A stretch of 64,000 nt of DNA, taken from NCBI GenBank assembly GCA_964036665.1, contig OZ038530.1, positions 21,846,001 through 21,910,000 of the forward strand. Reading direction: 5' to 3'. The position numbers and the translations under genes were made by a program. This document shows positions 1 through 11,160 of the stretch, piece by piece. The notes beneath the pieces are model-generated. The model had not been told where the DNA came from. It ran no database searches and saw only the letters and a program-made list of their open reading frames with translations. The stretch is from Gordius sp. MW1. Its lineage: Eukaryota > Nematomorpha > Gordioida > Gordea > Gordiidae. Numbering within the stretch: the first letter of the stretch is position 1; each line of letters begins with the position of its first letter.

Positions 1-655
1 AAGAATGCTAATACGGTAAATAGATGGGTAAATGCAATAGAAGAAAGTGGTCTCATGGTAAATAGAAAGAAAACAGAATACATGAAGACAAAGTTTAAAT
101 CAGATGAAAATCAGCTATGTGCATCCTTACTTTAGGCGATTGGCAACTTACAAGCGTGGATTCCTTTTAATATTAGGATCAACACTTACTTCAATCGGAT
201 GGTGAAATGGATTAAGAAATCCAAGCTAGATAAATTCCGGATGGCTCAAATGGAGAGACTTGAAAGGCGTTCTGTGTGACAAAAGCATCTTAAGAAGACT
301 AAAAGTTGCATTGTATAAATCCATCATACAATCAACAGTCCTGTATAGCTTGAAATCATGGTCTATACGTAAAATGGAAGAGGCGTTTTGCCTCCATGGA
401 GATGAGAATGTTAAGATGGGTGCTAAAATAAAGCAAAAAAGAACATAAGCGAAATGAAGAAATAATAAGAATTGGGTACTAAATCTATTACGACAAAGCT
501 CAAAACAAACAGAATAACAGACTAAGATAGTATGGCCATGTCGAGATAAGGGACGACCCAAGCTTACCTGGATCCATAAAATAAGGCACGATATGAAAAT
601 CCACAAGAGAAAGAAAGATCTATGTAAATATAAAAACAAAAAGGACTGACCACCG
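1..655 (+). mobile_element. RTE-type LINE, decayed reverse transcriptase C-terminus
   Basis: Translating the plus strand in shifting frames gives the C-terminal part of an RTE/BovB-like reverse transcriptase: a stretch reading NRKKTEYMK near 60-85, then WLKWRDLKGVLCDK around 235-285, LKVALYKSIIQSTVLYSLKSW around 300-360, and a basic RPKLTW tail near 555-570. Stops and frame changes interrupt it, so it is dead. The start lies outside the window. RTE elements have a very short 3' UTR and commonly end in a simple repeat, which fits the GAAA array that follows about 20 bases after the last recognisable codons. Family assignment is from remembered conserved motifs, not a search. Confidence 0.75.
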
Positions 656-673
656 GCCTAGAAGACCAGTCAT

Positions 674-1052
<379 letters not shown>

Positions 1053-1228
1053 GACTTCGGGCTCGGGTCGGGCTCGAATCGAAGAAAGTTCATTCTGAGG
1101 GCTCTAAATACAATTGCATTCTGTAGTTTATAACGTTTTAGTAAGCAAACTAATTTCTATGGTCTATAACTATAATTGATGGTAATATCAATGGACTTAA
1201 ACTTTTGCCTTGAATTAGTTAAATAATA
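1053..1228. other. No gene; short CGGGTCGGGCTCG-type repeat at left edge
   Basis: The first 30 bases carry a CGGGCTCGGGTCGGGCTCG motif. Related motifs recur near 20500-20650. The rest is AT-rich with nothing recognisable. Confidence 0.5.
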
Positions 1229-1385
1229 CGCCCTTCGGGCGTAACTGGGGGCTTCGCCCCCAGACCCCCTTGGGGGCTTCGCCCTCAAACCCCCTGCTGG
1301 GGGCTCCGCCCCCAGTCCCCCGTTGGGGGCTACGCCCCCAAACCCCCATCTCCTGGGGGCTCCGCCCCCAGACCCCCGGAGAAGG
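1229..1385. repeat. Cluster of GC-rich perfect hairpins
   Basis: In an otherwise AT-rich region this stretch holds one hairpin CGCCC-TTC-GGGCG (1229-1241) followed by about five variants of GGGGGC-TTC-GCCCCC (first at 1247-1261), separated by short runs of C such as AGACCCCC or AAACCCCC. Most stems are perfect and most loops are three bases (TTC, TCC or TAC). It occupies the place where other copies of the composite repeat have the end hairpin GGGCC-TTC-GGCCC. Confidence 0.85.
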
Positions 1386-1530
1386 GGGAGAAGGGAAGGG
1401 GGGGGGAAGGGAAGAGGGGACGACTCATCTATTCTACGTATAAATGTAGCATATTTGCTATGCAATTTATGGGCGAGAAAGGTGTGAAGGGGCGAGAATG
1501 CCTATAGGCGGTAGGATAATTGCTAGGGTT
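1386..1530 (+). repeat. Composite repeat copy 1, left module
   Basis: The sequence (GGGAAGGGG tract, GACGACTCATCT, a TATAAATGTA stretch, then TTTGCTATGCAATTTATGGG and GGGGCGAGAATGCC) matches the left module at 27650-27790 and its reverse complements near 42480-42640, 53740-53890 and 60330-60470. After about 1530 the similarity ends and resumes at the satellite array near 3090. Confidence 0.75.
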
Positions 1531-2127
1531 TCCCCCTTGGCTACTCCCATGCTAGTTACACAACATAAAAATCTACTTTTTTGTCCAAAAAAAATAAAAT
1601 TCATTTAAATTCAAAACCTCAATTTTACTCGCCGTTTTATAACGTATGTTTTGCATGTGATAAAAATTTGAAGAAGAAAAAGATGGTATTTCTTTAATTT
1701 GGCAGAAGCTGGCTATGTAACAAGGGATTGGCAATCAAAAAATCAAACGTCGTTTAAGGATAAATTGCATAGCAAGTAATATATAATGAATTATTTTTTT
1801 TACATAATTTTTTATTAATTTTTCTTATGCTTTTAGCTTGTAGATTTACAGTAATTAGAAGAAAATCGTCCTGATATACATGCTTCTTAGGTTTAAGCAA
1901 TAGATATGTACCCCTCCCCATTGGGAACGCTTCACGATTTTGCGTGTCATCCTTGCGCAGGGTCTAATATTGATTATCTAGTTGTAGATACATGTGTCGT
2001 TTTCAATCTCTCCTCTCGCGACTAGAAAATTCTTAAATTGCTTTCTCTCCGCAAATTTCCTGCCAGTCGCTCGCTTGGGAACTAAGAAGGGGTAAGTATG
2101 GAGCAAAATTTCAATTAGAAATTGCTA
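1531..2127. other. No gene seen
   Basis: AT-rich sequence with no exon-like stretch that I can support. A half copy of the AATTGCATAGCAA motif sits near 1765. Confidence 0.4.
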
Positions 2128-2425
2128 AACCACAATTTTATCGACTATAATTAAGGTTATAAGAAGTTAAGTCACATTTCCCCAGGAGAATTATGGATGG
2201 AAATTAGGTTAATTTTAAGTGTTAGAAAATAGTTTCAATTAAAATAACAACAGGCGGAAATTAGAAATAATAAATAAACCACAATTTTATCGACTATAAT
2301 TAAGGTTATAAGAAGTTAAGTCACATTTCCGCAGGAGAATTATGGATGGAAATTAGGTTAATTTTAAGTGTTAGAAAATAGTTTCAATTAAAATAACAAC
2401 AGGCGGAAATTAGAAATAATAAAAT
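2128..2425 (+). repeat. Tandem duplication, two 149-base units
   Basis: The unit starting AACCACAATTTTATCGAC at 2128 is repeated from 2277 with very few differences (for example CCCCAGG versus CCGCAGG). No coding potential is seen. Confidence 0.95.
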
Positions 2426-3090
2426 AATTAATCAACTTTTTAATTATAATAAAGAATTGAAAATAAAGATTTTAAAAAAATCCCTTTGCCCCGACCTACG
2501 CTTAATCACGGCTTGAAAATTTTTTTCTTATTTTAATTGTTATTTTTAATTTTATCTTTAGAAAAAATTTTAATTGCAAAAATTAAATGGCTGTTGAAGT
2601 AGGACCTGGCATTTTCCAACAGCATAGCAATTAAAATGCTTACGACGAAACTATCAGCGACATGCAATAGCTCCGCTATTGCCTGTTACGACCGCGCATC
2701 TAAAAATGGCACAATTAGCAGCGATATGCAATAGCTCCGCTATTGCCTGTTACGACCGCTAAAAATGATAAAATTTAAAAACTTACTTTTGGTTAATGTA
2801 AAATGTTATTAAATTGGGATAATTCCTATTGTGGCTTATAATAAAAAATTGCATAGCAATTAAGTAAAAATTTTTACATAGAAATTAATGGAAAATAAAA
2901 TAAAACTTATTAACAAACATAAAAAGTTACAAATATACATAATGGAGAATAATGAAATTTAATTGAATAATAATAATGGACTTGCGACGTAACAAGCAGC
3001 GACATGCAATAGCTCCGCTATTGCCTGTTACGACCGTACACCTAAAAATGACACAGGTATTGTAAGGATATCAAAACGTTTTCAACCGCA
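2426..3090. repeat. Three dispersed 40-base repeats with a perfect palindrome
   Basis: The segment CAGCGACATGCAATAGCTCC and its continuation GCTATTGCCTGTTACGACCG occur three times, with the palindrome GCAATAGC-TCC-GCTATTGC at 2664-2682, 2728-2746 and 3006-3024. The hairpin has an 8-base stem and a three-base loop. The intervening DNA is AT-rich and non-coding; AATTGCATAGCAATT occurs near 2848. Confidence 0.9.
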
Positions 3091-4035
3091 TTTTGGCCAA
3101 TGGTCATTTTTTTCATTGGTCAGCAGCCAAGGCACCGTAAAAGTGGATATAAATTCATAAGAGTCAAAAAAAACGAAAAAAATAATTTCGATTCACATTT
3201 TGGCCAATGGTCATTTTTCCATCGGTCAGCAGCCAGTACACGTTAAAAGTCGATATAAATACATAAGAGTCAAAACAATAATGAAAAAAAAATTTCGATT
3301 CACACTTTGGCCAATGGTCATTTTTTTGCATTGGTCAGCAGCCAGGACACGGTAAAAGTGGATATAAATTCATAAGAGTCAAAAAAAACGAAAAAAAAAT
3401 TTTCGAATCACATTTTGGCCAATGGTCATTTTTTTCTATTGGTCAGCACCCAACGGACGGCCAAAAAGTCATAATAGCATTGGTAGTAACAGGAACAATC
3501 ATAATAATCAACAAAAAACGAAAAAAATAATTCCGATTCACATTTTGGCCAATGGTCATTTTTTTCCATTGGTCAGCAATCAACGGACGGCCAAAAAGTC
3601 ATAATAGCATTGGTAGTAACAGGAACAATCATAATAATCAAAAAAAAACGAAAAAAATAATTCCGATTCACATTTTGGCTAATGGTCATTTTTTTCCATT
3701 GGTCAGCAATCAACGGACGGCCAAAAAGTCATAATAGCAATGGTAGTAACAGGAACAATCATAATAATCAAAAAATAAACGAAAAAAATAAACATGGATT
3801 CACATTTTGGCCAATGGTCATTTTTTTCATTGGTCAGCACCCAACGGACGGCCAAAAAGTCATAATAGCAATGGTAGTAACAGGAACAATCATAATAGTC
3901 GAAAAAAAACGAAAAAATAAACTTGGATTCACATTTTGGCCAATGGTCATTTTTTTCCATCGGTCAGCACCCAACGGACGGCCAAAAAGTCATAATAACA
4001 TTGTTAGTAACAGGAACAATCATAATAGTCAAAAA
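3091..4035 (+). repeat. Composite repeat copy 1, ~130-base satellite array
   Basis: About seven units of roughly 120-135 bases, each opening with TTGGCCAATGGTCATTTTT and CATTGGTCAGCA. Later units also carry ACGGACGGCCAAAAAGTC, a run of ATAATAGCAATGGTAGTAAC type, and a poly-A stretch with AAAACGAAAAAAATAA. Within each unit CCAATGG and CCATTGG form an inverted repeat. Reading frames through the array (MVIFFHWSA and similar) are by-products of the repeat, because they shift from unit to unit. Confidence 0.93.
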
Positions 4036-4201
4036 AAAAACCCGGGATTCGAACCCAAAAACTGGTTAAATTAACAAAATTAAAAGTAAACAAAACAAGA
4101 CATTCGGTGCGTGACATTCGGTGCGCACGCCGAATAGCGGACGCCGAATAGGCGGACAAACAAAATGGAAAGTGATCCCATAAATTGCATAGCAATTAAT
4201 A
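4036..4201 (+). repeat. Composite repeat copy 1, right end
   Basis: After the last satellite unit comes GGGATTCGAACCC, whose complement resembles a tRNA T-arm/B box, then AT-rich sequence and the terminal CCCATA followed by AATTGCATAGCAATT at 4183-4197. The same ending is seen at 31693-31715 and, reversed, at the left edge of the minus-strand copies. Confidence 0.75.
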
Positions 4202-4766
4202 AAGGGTCTAGTTTGAGCTTTATACGGTCTCAATAAAGGGTCTCATTAGCTCAAATTTTTATTAAAATTTCAAAACCTATTTGTATTTGACAGACAAAGT
4301 AAAAATGATGCAAAAATATTTTACTGAAATTTAAAATTTATTATATATACTTTAAGTTTATTTATAATTTTTTAATTTGCACTCTCAAAAAAGTTATATT
4401 CATTAATTGGTTCATATTGTCAATGACATGCCTCATTAAATCATCGTCAAGTTTGTGTATAAAGGATTTTCAAATTTAGTTAAACGATTTTTAAAAAATC
4501 GACACAAGTCGGGAATTCTCGTCGAGACGAGACCGAGATTTTTATAGATCGAGACGAAACGAGATCGAGATTATCAAAATAACATACGAGAAGAGACGAG
4601 AGTTTGCTTTCGAGACCAAGACTAGATCGAAATACTAGTGTTAACTTGAAAAAGTTTTCTTGAAAACAAATATTAATTGGGACATTCCTATATCTTAAAT
4701 TACTTCCATTCATTATTAAGGTCCTTGGCGAAATTTAAATTCAAATAACTAAAAATCACCAACAAT
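4202..4766. other. No gene; degenerate GAGACGA-rich repeat at 4510-4640
   Basis: GAGACGAGACC, GAGACGAAACGAGATC and GAGAAGAGACGAGAG follow one another in 4510-4640, a degenerate tandem motif of unknown origin. Nothing coding is recognisable. Confidence 0.5.
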
Positions 4767-4961
4767 TAGTGTTGTAAAAACGGCTGGTCGACTTTTGTTA
4801 TTAGCCGACTAAACATAACAGACTCTTAGTCGCTTAACACTATTTATAAGGCTCGATCTTTGTTTTTAGTCGACTAAACCTAAACAAACCAAAGGTTTTT
4901 AGATCTACTTAACACTGTTAATGAGTCGACAAAATAAAATTCAGACGTCTTTACAACACTA
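4767..4961. mobile_element. 195-base hAT-type MITE
   Basis: The ends are inverted repeats: TAGTGTTGTAAAAACG on the left, and on the right TAGTGTTGTAAAGACG read on the minus strand. Both are followed inward by GTCGAC. Flanks CCAACAAT (4759-4766) and CTAACAAC (4962-4969) agree at six of eight positions, as expected for an old 8-base hAT target duplication. The interior has repeated TTAGTCG/CGACTAA motifs and no coding capacity. A related, truncated element lies in the last WDR82 intron. Confidence 0.8.
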
Positions 4962-4969
4962 CTAACAAC

Positions 4970-6338
4970 TATACCTTTTCCCCTTTGGTTGTATGCTTGG
5001 CACTTGGGTGAGCAGGCATTAGGAAAAGATGTTCTTCGCCGTCCAAACGTTCATAACTTTTTTCTTATAGTAGCCGCATTCATTTTGTTAAATACACTAT
5101 TGCATCGTTTCCAAGACTTGTGGACACTTTTGGAGATTATCGTGATGATTTTATATCAGATTATATTTTTTCCATAACTGACGCATTTCTTTTTTTTCCT
5201 ATTATTGTCAATTTCCGCATTTAACAATAACCCTAAAAAATTAAATTCATATTTATTGAGGATTTGCCATAAAGTATACCTTTTATTACACAACAATTTA
5301 AACACATTTTAACAATAAAAATTATGATTCTACGACTATTTTTTGCTATAATTTTTTTGTTGATTATAATTTTTGGATATTATTTTGCTATTGAAAATCT
5401 TCATGATTTTAGTCCTTCCTAATTTTTATATATACGGAGCAGATTTTGGACAATATTTCAATTAAAGCAAATTTATTTTAATTACTGTTTAATAATGATG
5501 CTATTGCCTAGATTAAATAAAGAAATTACAAGGTTACACAATAAAATAAAGGCTTCGCCTCAATGTAAGATTGTATTTTATATATATTGTGGCAAGTGTA
5601 GCTACATTTTACGATAGGCCAAATCATTTTGTTTAAGGCTGAATTTTAAACGTTAAATTGATTAGAATATCCTCAAATGCTGATTTTTACTTATAACATA
5701 ATTTATATAAGCCAATGTTAAATGTGGGTTCGAATCTGGCTAACAAAATATTCCTTCAAATAACTTACGGCCACAGCATGACCAGTGATGACATATAGAC
5801 AGTACAGGCATGCGATATAGTAAAGTGTTGAAAAAATTCCCATACTTTGGATTTAATGAGGAAAGTAATGGCCCTTTATTAAACCAGATATCTAATTTCG
5901 TAAACACCAGGTTTTGATTACTTGGTATGGTAGTTTTAAAAACTAATATTTTTTATTTGATATTTTAATTGTTAAAAAAATTATTACATCATCTTTAATC
6001 AATGACAAAACATATTACATTCAAATTATAACGTATAATTCTATTAACCGAATTCGAGATTAAATCTTAAGTTCAGTGTGCGGTTTGGATAAAATAAAAA
6101 AATTAGCAATTAGATGGATAGCTCAGGTCCAATTAGGTTAAGATGAAAGAGGTAAATATATTTTTTTTTGTTAACTCTCAGCATTGTAATAAGGCACAAA
6201 AGAAGAAGGGGGAATATCTTGGCTTCAATAAACGTTTTAATTGTCCTATTGATTTTGATGCCCATTATTTAGATTTACATCCACGCATAGTGACTTAAAA
6301 GTTTACGAACTCTTGATATTAAAAAATTAAGGCCAATA
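4970..6338. other. No confirmed gene; one orphan exon-like stretch at 5072-5224
   Basis: Mostly AT-rich and featureless. At 5072-5224 (+) a 50-codon open frame follows an acceptor-like TTCTTATAG and reads SRIHFVKYTIASFPRLVDTF, then DYRDDFISDYIFSITDAF. Its composition looks coding but I recognise no family and no neighbouring exon. A T-arm-like GGGTTCGAATC is at about 5727. Confidence 0.35.
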
Positions 6339-7538
6339 ATGAACGTTTCCTCTAATAAAACCCTAGCACAAGCCCTTAATTTATGTATTCCATGGAGCCG
6401 GCTGTCGTCAAAAAACGATGTTATTTTATATTCTATAGAAACAATATCCATCTTGATTTTTGCAATGGCACTCATCGGCAATAGTATAGGATTGTTTGCC
6501 ATCTTACAGGACAAAGAAAAATTTGCAAGAGTTATTTTGACCAAAGCATTTAACATCATCAACCTCATAAACTGCTTTTTTATGCTAATGTTTCCTATTC
6601 TCGATCTTTTGGGTGAATTTCGACTTTATCCATTTTGGATTAGGCCAGCATGGAATTTTTACTTATCTAACCTGCATTTCCCCCTGGCTAAATCATTCCT
6701 AAATGCATCATTTTGGATTTACGTCCTTTTTGCAGCGAGTGAGTTAATAGCAACCCGATTCCCTCAAGCATATGAAAAATATTTTAGCGCAAAGCAGGTC
6801 AAAATTATGATAGTTACAAGTTATTTTTACATGCTCGCCTGGTACATCCCTGCGGGTTGGTGGTTTGAAAGTGTTCCAATCACAAATTTGTGCGGGATTA
6901 AACCTAATTTGACAATCCACGTCCGACAATTCGTTGTTCATTCCTTTAGGGACAACCTCACATCCTGGGTGGTGTATGGGGTCATGCGTGAGTTAATAAC
7001 AAAGTACGTTCCCGTCATTCTCATATTAATGTTTAGAACTAAGAGCAACAAAGTGCACAAAAATAGGCTTGTGTGGAAAGAGGGCGCTCAACGACCCATC
7101 TCAAGTATGATCACAAATGAGGTAACTCTAAATGGGGCGATTATGCCAAACTATTCCATAACATCAGATGTTAAGGAAAAATTGAAGGATAAAAATTGGC
7201 AAGAATATAATACGAATGTGAGGATGTTGTGGATATTGATGATCGAATTCGTTCTTTTCCTTTTACCCGTATCGATATATTCGATAGTAATTGATTTCGT
7301 AGATGATGACCTGGACAGTTCGGGTATGGAAATTGGGTCTGCCTTATGCACCATGTTAGAATACTTGTACATTACCTTAACCTTTTACCTAAATATCTTA
7401 TTCAACAAAGGCTATCGTCGTTACGTTTCAAATGCTTTCAAAAACTTAAGATTTACTAAATATCTCACTAAGACATCCTTGTTACCTTACATACGAAAAA
7501 CAAATGCCATATCCCCTATCCCATCTCTTAATGACTAA
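6339..7538 (+). CDS. Divergent class A G-protein-coupled receptor (peptide-receptor-like)
   Basis: A 399-residue single-exon protein with seven hydrophobic segments at about 30-56, 70-90, 118-138, 153-175, 212-232, 296-318 and 332-355. TM1 keeps the G-N pair (47-48). The short N-terminus has two N-glycosylation sequons (N2, N6) and no signal peptide. TM6 keeps the proline (FLLP, near 310). The TM3 end reads ELIATRFPQAYEKYF, where receptors of this type usually have E/D-R-Y/F, so the key arginine is leucine; TM7 ends FYLNILFNKGYRRY without NPxxY. The ECL2 cysteine (C185) has no clear TM3 partner. The pattern resembles invertebrate FMRFamide/B0563.6-like orphan receptors (from family knowledge). 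The ligand cannot be told. The first methionine after the upstream stop was taken as the start. Confidence 0.8.
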   Translation: MNVSSNKTLAQALNLCIPWSRLSSKNDVILYSIETISILIFAMALIGNSIGLFAILQDKEKFARVILTKAFNIINLINCFFMLMFPILDLLGEFRLYPFWIRPAWNFYLSNLHFPLAKSFLNASFWIYVLFAASELIATRFPQAYEKYFSAKQVKIMIVTSYFYMLAWYIPAGWWFESVPITNLCGIKPNLTIHVRQFVVHSFRDNLTSWVVYGVMRELITKYVPVILILMFRTKSNKVHKNRLVWKEGAQRPISSMITNEVTLNGAIMPNYSITSDVKEKLKDKNWQEYNTNVRMLWILMIEFVLFLLPVSIYSIVIDFVDDDLDSSGMEIGSALCTMLEYLYITLTFYLNILFNKGYRRYVSNAFKNLRFTKYLTKTSLLPYIRKTNAISPIPSLND

Positions 7539-8759
7539 TTTATACTGAATATTAAATTAAATTATGTCTAATTTAATAATAGCTAATAACAACGCGTGTT
7601 TACGAAACATGTGATTATTTGAAAAAAATATATATTATTTATATAATTATAAAGGGAAAGGTTTAGATATATTTTTAATAAGGAGCATAGCAACAAAAAA
7701 CTTTGAACTAAAATGAGGAAGGATAAGATGGGTTTATTTAAAAACACAGTGATAAATTATAAGCAATGGTGAGATATAGAGAGAGTAGTTTCAATATAAA
7801 TTAAGGACGGTTTCGAGAAATGGCCTACCTTTTTAATCATCTAAAAACAATGAAACTTGTATTAAATGAAGATTAAACTTATATTAAAGAGGGTGATTAT
7901 CATCATAAATAAGTAATGCAGTAAGGCTAAAAATAGATTTGGGGAATGTGCTGCAAGAGAAATTGATATAAACTTGTCAGAACGGTGACAATTTTATTAC
8001 ATGGGCCAAACTTTTTTCCCTTTATTTCTCATCATTTAACCTCAAGTTCTGTTATAAAATATCTTTTTAAATTAAAATTTTTCAATCCAAAATGCCACGG
8101 CTAAATTTATCTGTAGCGTCTCGCAAAATTAGCTTTTCATAGGTCGCATTTCTCCTTTCTCTATCATCTTAAGCCACCATACCATATTCATGTCCGTTCA
8201 AATTTCAGTTTTAGGACTAATCGTTAAAAAAGATAGATTTTGAATACTTGAATGATCAAATAAAAAATAAAGTGGCTCTCAAAGGTAAATTAAAAATCAA
8301 TTGTATTTTTGCTTTAATTAAATAGCCAGTACATTTCTCAGCTGTCCTTAAAAAGTTTTCAGCAAATTTAATATTTTTTATAATACATAGATTTCTAAAC
8401 GAAATTTTTCTTTATTAAAAGTCTTTTTCAATTCGCCAAAAACAATATATATGTAAGATATATAAAATCGATATAAAACAGTGGCGTAAATGCCCCTGTT
8501 TTTTGATTAACAACTAAATTAAATAGGTTAAAATAATATAGTTAGTTGCATCAAAGACTTTAAGACATTTATAAAAACCTAGAAACATAATATATACATC
8601 TAATTTAATTTGATGTAATTTTTGACAAAATGCGTTGTAAAATTTTTTTTTGCCAGATTTTTTCCCCCCCCTCGTGAAAATCCTGGCTACTCGCCTGATA
8701 TAAAATAATGTAAATATTACAGAAAACATTCGTTTTTTTTAAAGCCTAAAATAATTTAT
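7539..8759. other. No gene seen; transposon-end remnant at 8655-8700
   Basis: AT-rich sequence. Near 8660-8700 a C-run followed by AAAATCCTGGCTACTCGCC resembles the GGCGTAGCCAGG-type transposon ends also found near 11161, 14925, 56670 and 60763. Confidence 0.4.
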
Positions 8760-9830
8760 TTATTAAGTTATTGGTATCACATGAGTAAAATACATAGGTA
8801 AATAAAATACTAAAAAGAAAACGCGTTAAAATCTAATTGGATGGCATTGATCCGTGTATGGAAATCGTGTTAGATTTGACGATTTCCATAGTGATCTTTT
8901 GCCTGATGTAGAAGAATTCCTTAGATTCTAAAGAAGAATTTGTCATAGCTTTCCCGATTAGTTTGAGGAAAGCGAGAGCCTCTGAACCTAGGTTTCCAAT
9001 AGTGGTAGCCACCACGGGGATGAAAACTGTATTGGTGAGAGTGGAATATTTTTCGGTTTTTTTCCTCTCTGTGTTAATTATAAGGTCAGGGGAAGAGTTT
9101 GAGGGGGCGAAGATGTCGACGTAGTAAAATCCCAAGTGAGATTTAGACCGCGGGACCAAGGTATGAGCGTTAGCCCGCCTGGGCTTTTCCCGTCGGTCGT
9201 ACTTAGGCCGCCAGTCTCTAGGGTATTGGGAAAACCGGCTTTTCGTGGGTACTGACCTATAATTTTGTTAATTCCCGCATGTCTGGGGTTGCGGCCTGCT
9301 GTACTTGCAGTGAAGAGGATGGTGTCCATTGGGTTGGACCGGCTGTTTGCAGAGCTCGCACATATATGGGGAAACGATGTCGCAGCCGAGGCGGAGGCCT
9401 ATGGCGATGCGTAACTTTTCACCAGACATATGAAGACCAAATTCCTGCTCGGGATCGCTTCGAGCCATTCGTAACCGCTGTTGGAGGAGGCCCAATTGAA
9501 AAGGAGTTTTCCCTGGCATAGTTCGTTCGAGGAGAGGAAAGCTACGGAACGTGCTATTAGGGGAAGGTCCCATTCCTTTTGAGTCACTCCAAGTGGTCTT
9601 CGGCCGACTCGTGCTTGACCGCATCTTACATGTAAAGAGCCTCTTGAAGATGCGGGTCTGGGAGGGATGTGATTCCTGAGATTAGACCGTCTGTACTCAT
9701 ACGAGATGAAATGAATCCCGCTAGTGCAATCTGTCGTGGGGATCTAATTCCGATTCCCCCAGTTTTAGAGGGAAGGGATGCCTGAAGCCATTGTAGGGGA
9801 CTGTTGTATAATACCAATTTCTAAGCGCAA
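8760..9830 (-). mobile_element. LINE fragment: RT thumb to restriction-like endonuclease, broken
   Basis: On the minus strand the C-terminal half of the same non-LTR family as at 29.2-31.3 kb can be followed through several frames: LPSKTGGIGIRSPRQIALAG (about 9780-9720), then RIAIGLRLGCDI with the zinc-knuckle-like CELCKQPVQPNGHHPLHC (about 9400-9290), a frame change, a WDF-type segment (about 9140), and the conserved end [20 protein letters not shown] (to 8833). Frameshifts between 9620, 9300 and 9150 make it non-functional. The short 3' UTR runs to about 8760. Confidence 0.8.
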
Positions 9831-9864
9831 AATTATCTTGAGCGAGTAAATGGCATGAGTAGCT

Positions 9865-10110
9865 CATTTCCTACATGACCTTGTCTTTGAACGATTCGCT
9901 TAGAACGACATTGACCCCGTTTCTACGATTTGGTGACCCACAGAATAAGTTGTATCCTTCTCCAAACTCCCGAGCTTTGGTTCCGTCCCACCTCGTCTCT
10001 TGTAGACAAACGATGTGTCCCTTATTTTTTTTAGCATTTGCCCAACCTCGATGCTCTTTCCCATTAACATTCCCATTTCCCAGCATGTAATTGCAATAGA
10101 CAAAATATAT
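9865..10110 (-). mobile_element. RTE-type endonuclease domain fragment
   Basis: The minus strand encodes HIVCLQETRWDGTKAREFGE and RNGVNVVLSESFKDKV, the hallmark of the APE-like endonuclease of RTE/BovB LINEs (catalytic Glu within QETRW, from family knowledge). The preceding strand CWEMGMLMGKSIEVGQMLKK lies in another frame, so at least one frameshift is present. It abuts the LINE fragment on its left; the two belong to different families. Confidence 0.8.
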
Positions 10111-10414
10111 GCATATCCAAACCTAATTAAGCATTAACTATCAAAATAAATATTATATATAATTATCTATCCCTATATATACAAACTTTTTAATCCATCT
10201 GATTAATAATATCTAGGTGATATCCTGAAATTGTCCACAATGTAGATAAAAACGTATCACCTTTAGTCATAAACAATGATTTAGATCAGTGGCCTACCAA
10301 GAGCCCCCCCCCAGAAAAATTTAAAATAAATTTGATATATGTTAAATGAATTAAAAGAATTTATAATCGGATAAAAGACACTTATAAATATCTTAAAGCT
10401 TAAATTGCTAACTT
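10111..10414. other. No gene seen
   Basis: AT-rich, with a transposon-end-like GTGGCCTACC plus C-run near 10290-10312. Confidence 0.4.
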
Positions 10415-11160
10415 GCTTCAACTCCAAACGCGAGCACGCACACTGAGCTGTTTAATATGCTCGTTAGCACAATGCGTGCTCGCTGTTCGGTGCACTAGGC
10501 AGAACAGTAGCATATAAAAATGCTTGAGAGGTTAGATGAAGCAGCAAAATTTGTTCAAGCATTGAGCAGATAGCCCGAGCAGTAAACTCGAGCAGGTAGC
10601 AGATATAATTGCTTTTTGCTTTGATTTAGTTACTTTTAATATTTGCTCATTTTATATATCTTATATATAAAAATGAAACTATGTATGTATGTGTGTATGT
10701 GTGTGTGTGTGTATGCCGCCACCTTTTTTGGAGAACTACCAGACCGATTTGGCTCAAAATTTCACAGTTTATTCCTGCCACCCCGGAGCGTGTTTTAAGG
10801 TATGTTCCAGCCAAATCGGCCCACTAGTTTTCGAGATATTGGGTTTTATGCGTTTTGACGTTGTATCGCACGTCAATCAAACGCCCTGCCCTCATCACGT
10901 ACTGCTGCGTATCTTATCTATCTATCGTGTAGGTAGTCTGGTGATAAATGCAGTAGGCATGTGTTGCGGAAAATTAAAACTTTTTACGCACTATCAAAGC
11001 CATTTTTTGCTTCAATTATTATTATTATTATAGGACGGTCGTGTCCCCCCCCCCTGCGTGGCTAAATAAAATAAAAAATCTAATTTTGTAATTTTTTGCA
11101 CGTTAAACAAGGAGAAAAATGAAAATACTTTAAACAAAGTGCCAATAAATGTTGATATAT

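Noticed and set aside
1157..1465. 102-codon minus-strand frame rich in Gly, Pro, Ala and Arg
   Set aside because: It reads through the GC hairpin cluster and GA tract; its residues follow from the repeat, not from a gene.
3091..4035. CRISPR array
   Set aside because: Unit variation runs throughout, there are no unique spacers of even length, and the genome is eukaryotic.
3422..4074. Overlapping frames starting MVIFFHWSA (also at 28.3, 41.6, 52.8 and 59.5 kb)
   Set aside because: They arise in every satellite unit and shift frame from unit to unit, as expected for repeat translation.
10689..11033. 114-codon frame MCVCVCVC...
   Set aside because: It covers the GT tract and 5' region of the Helitron, which is non-coding in related copies.
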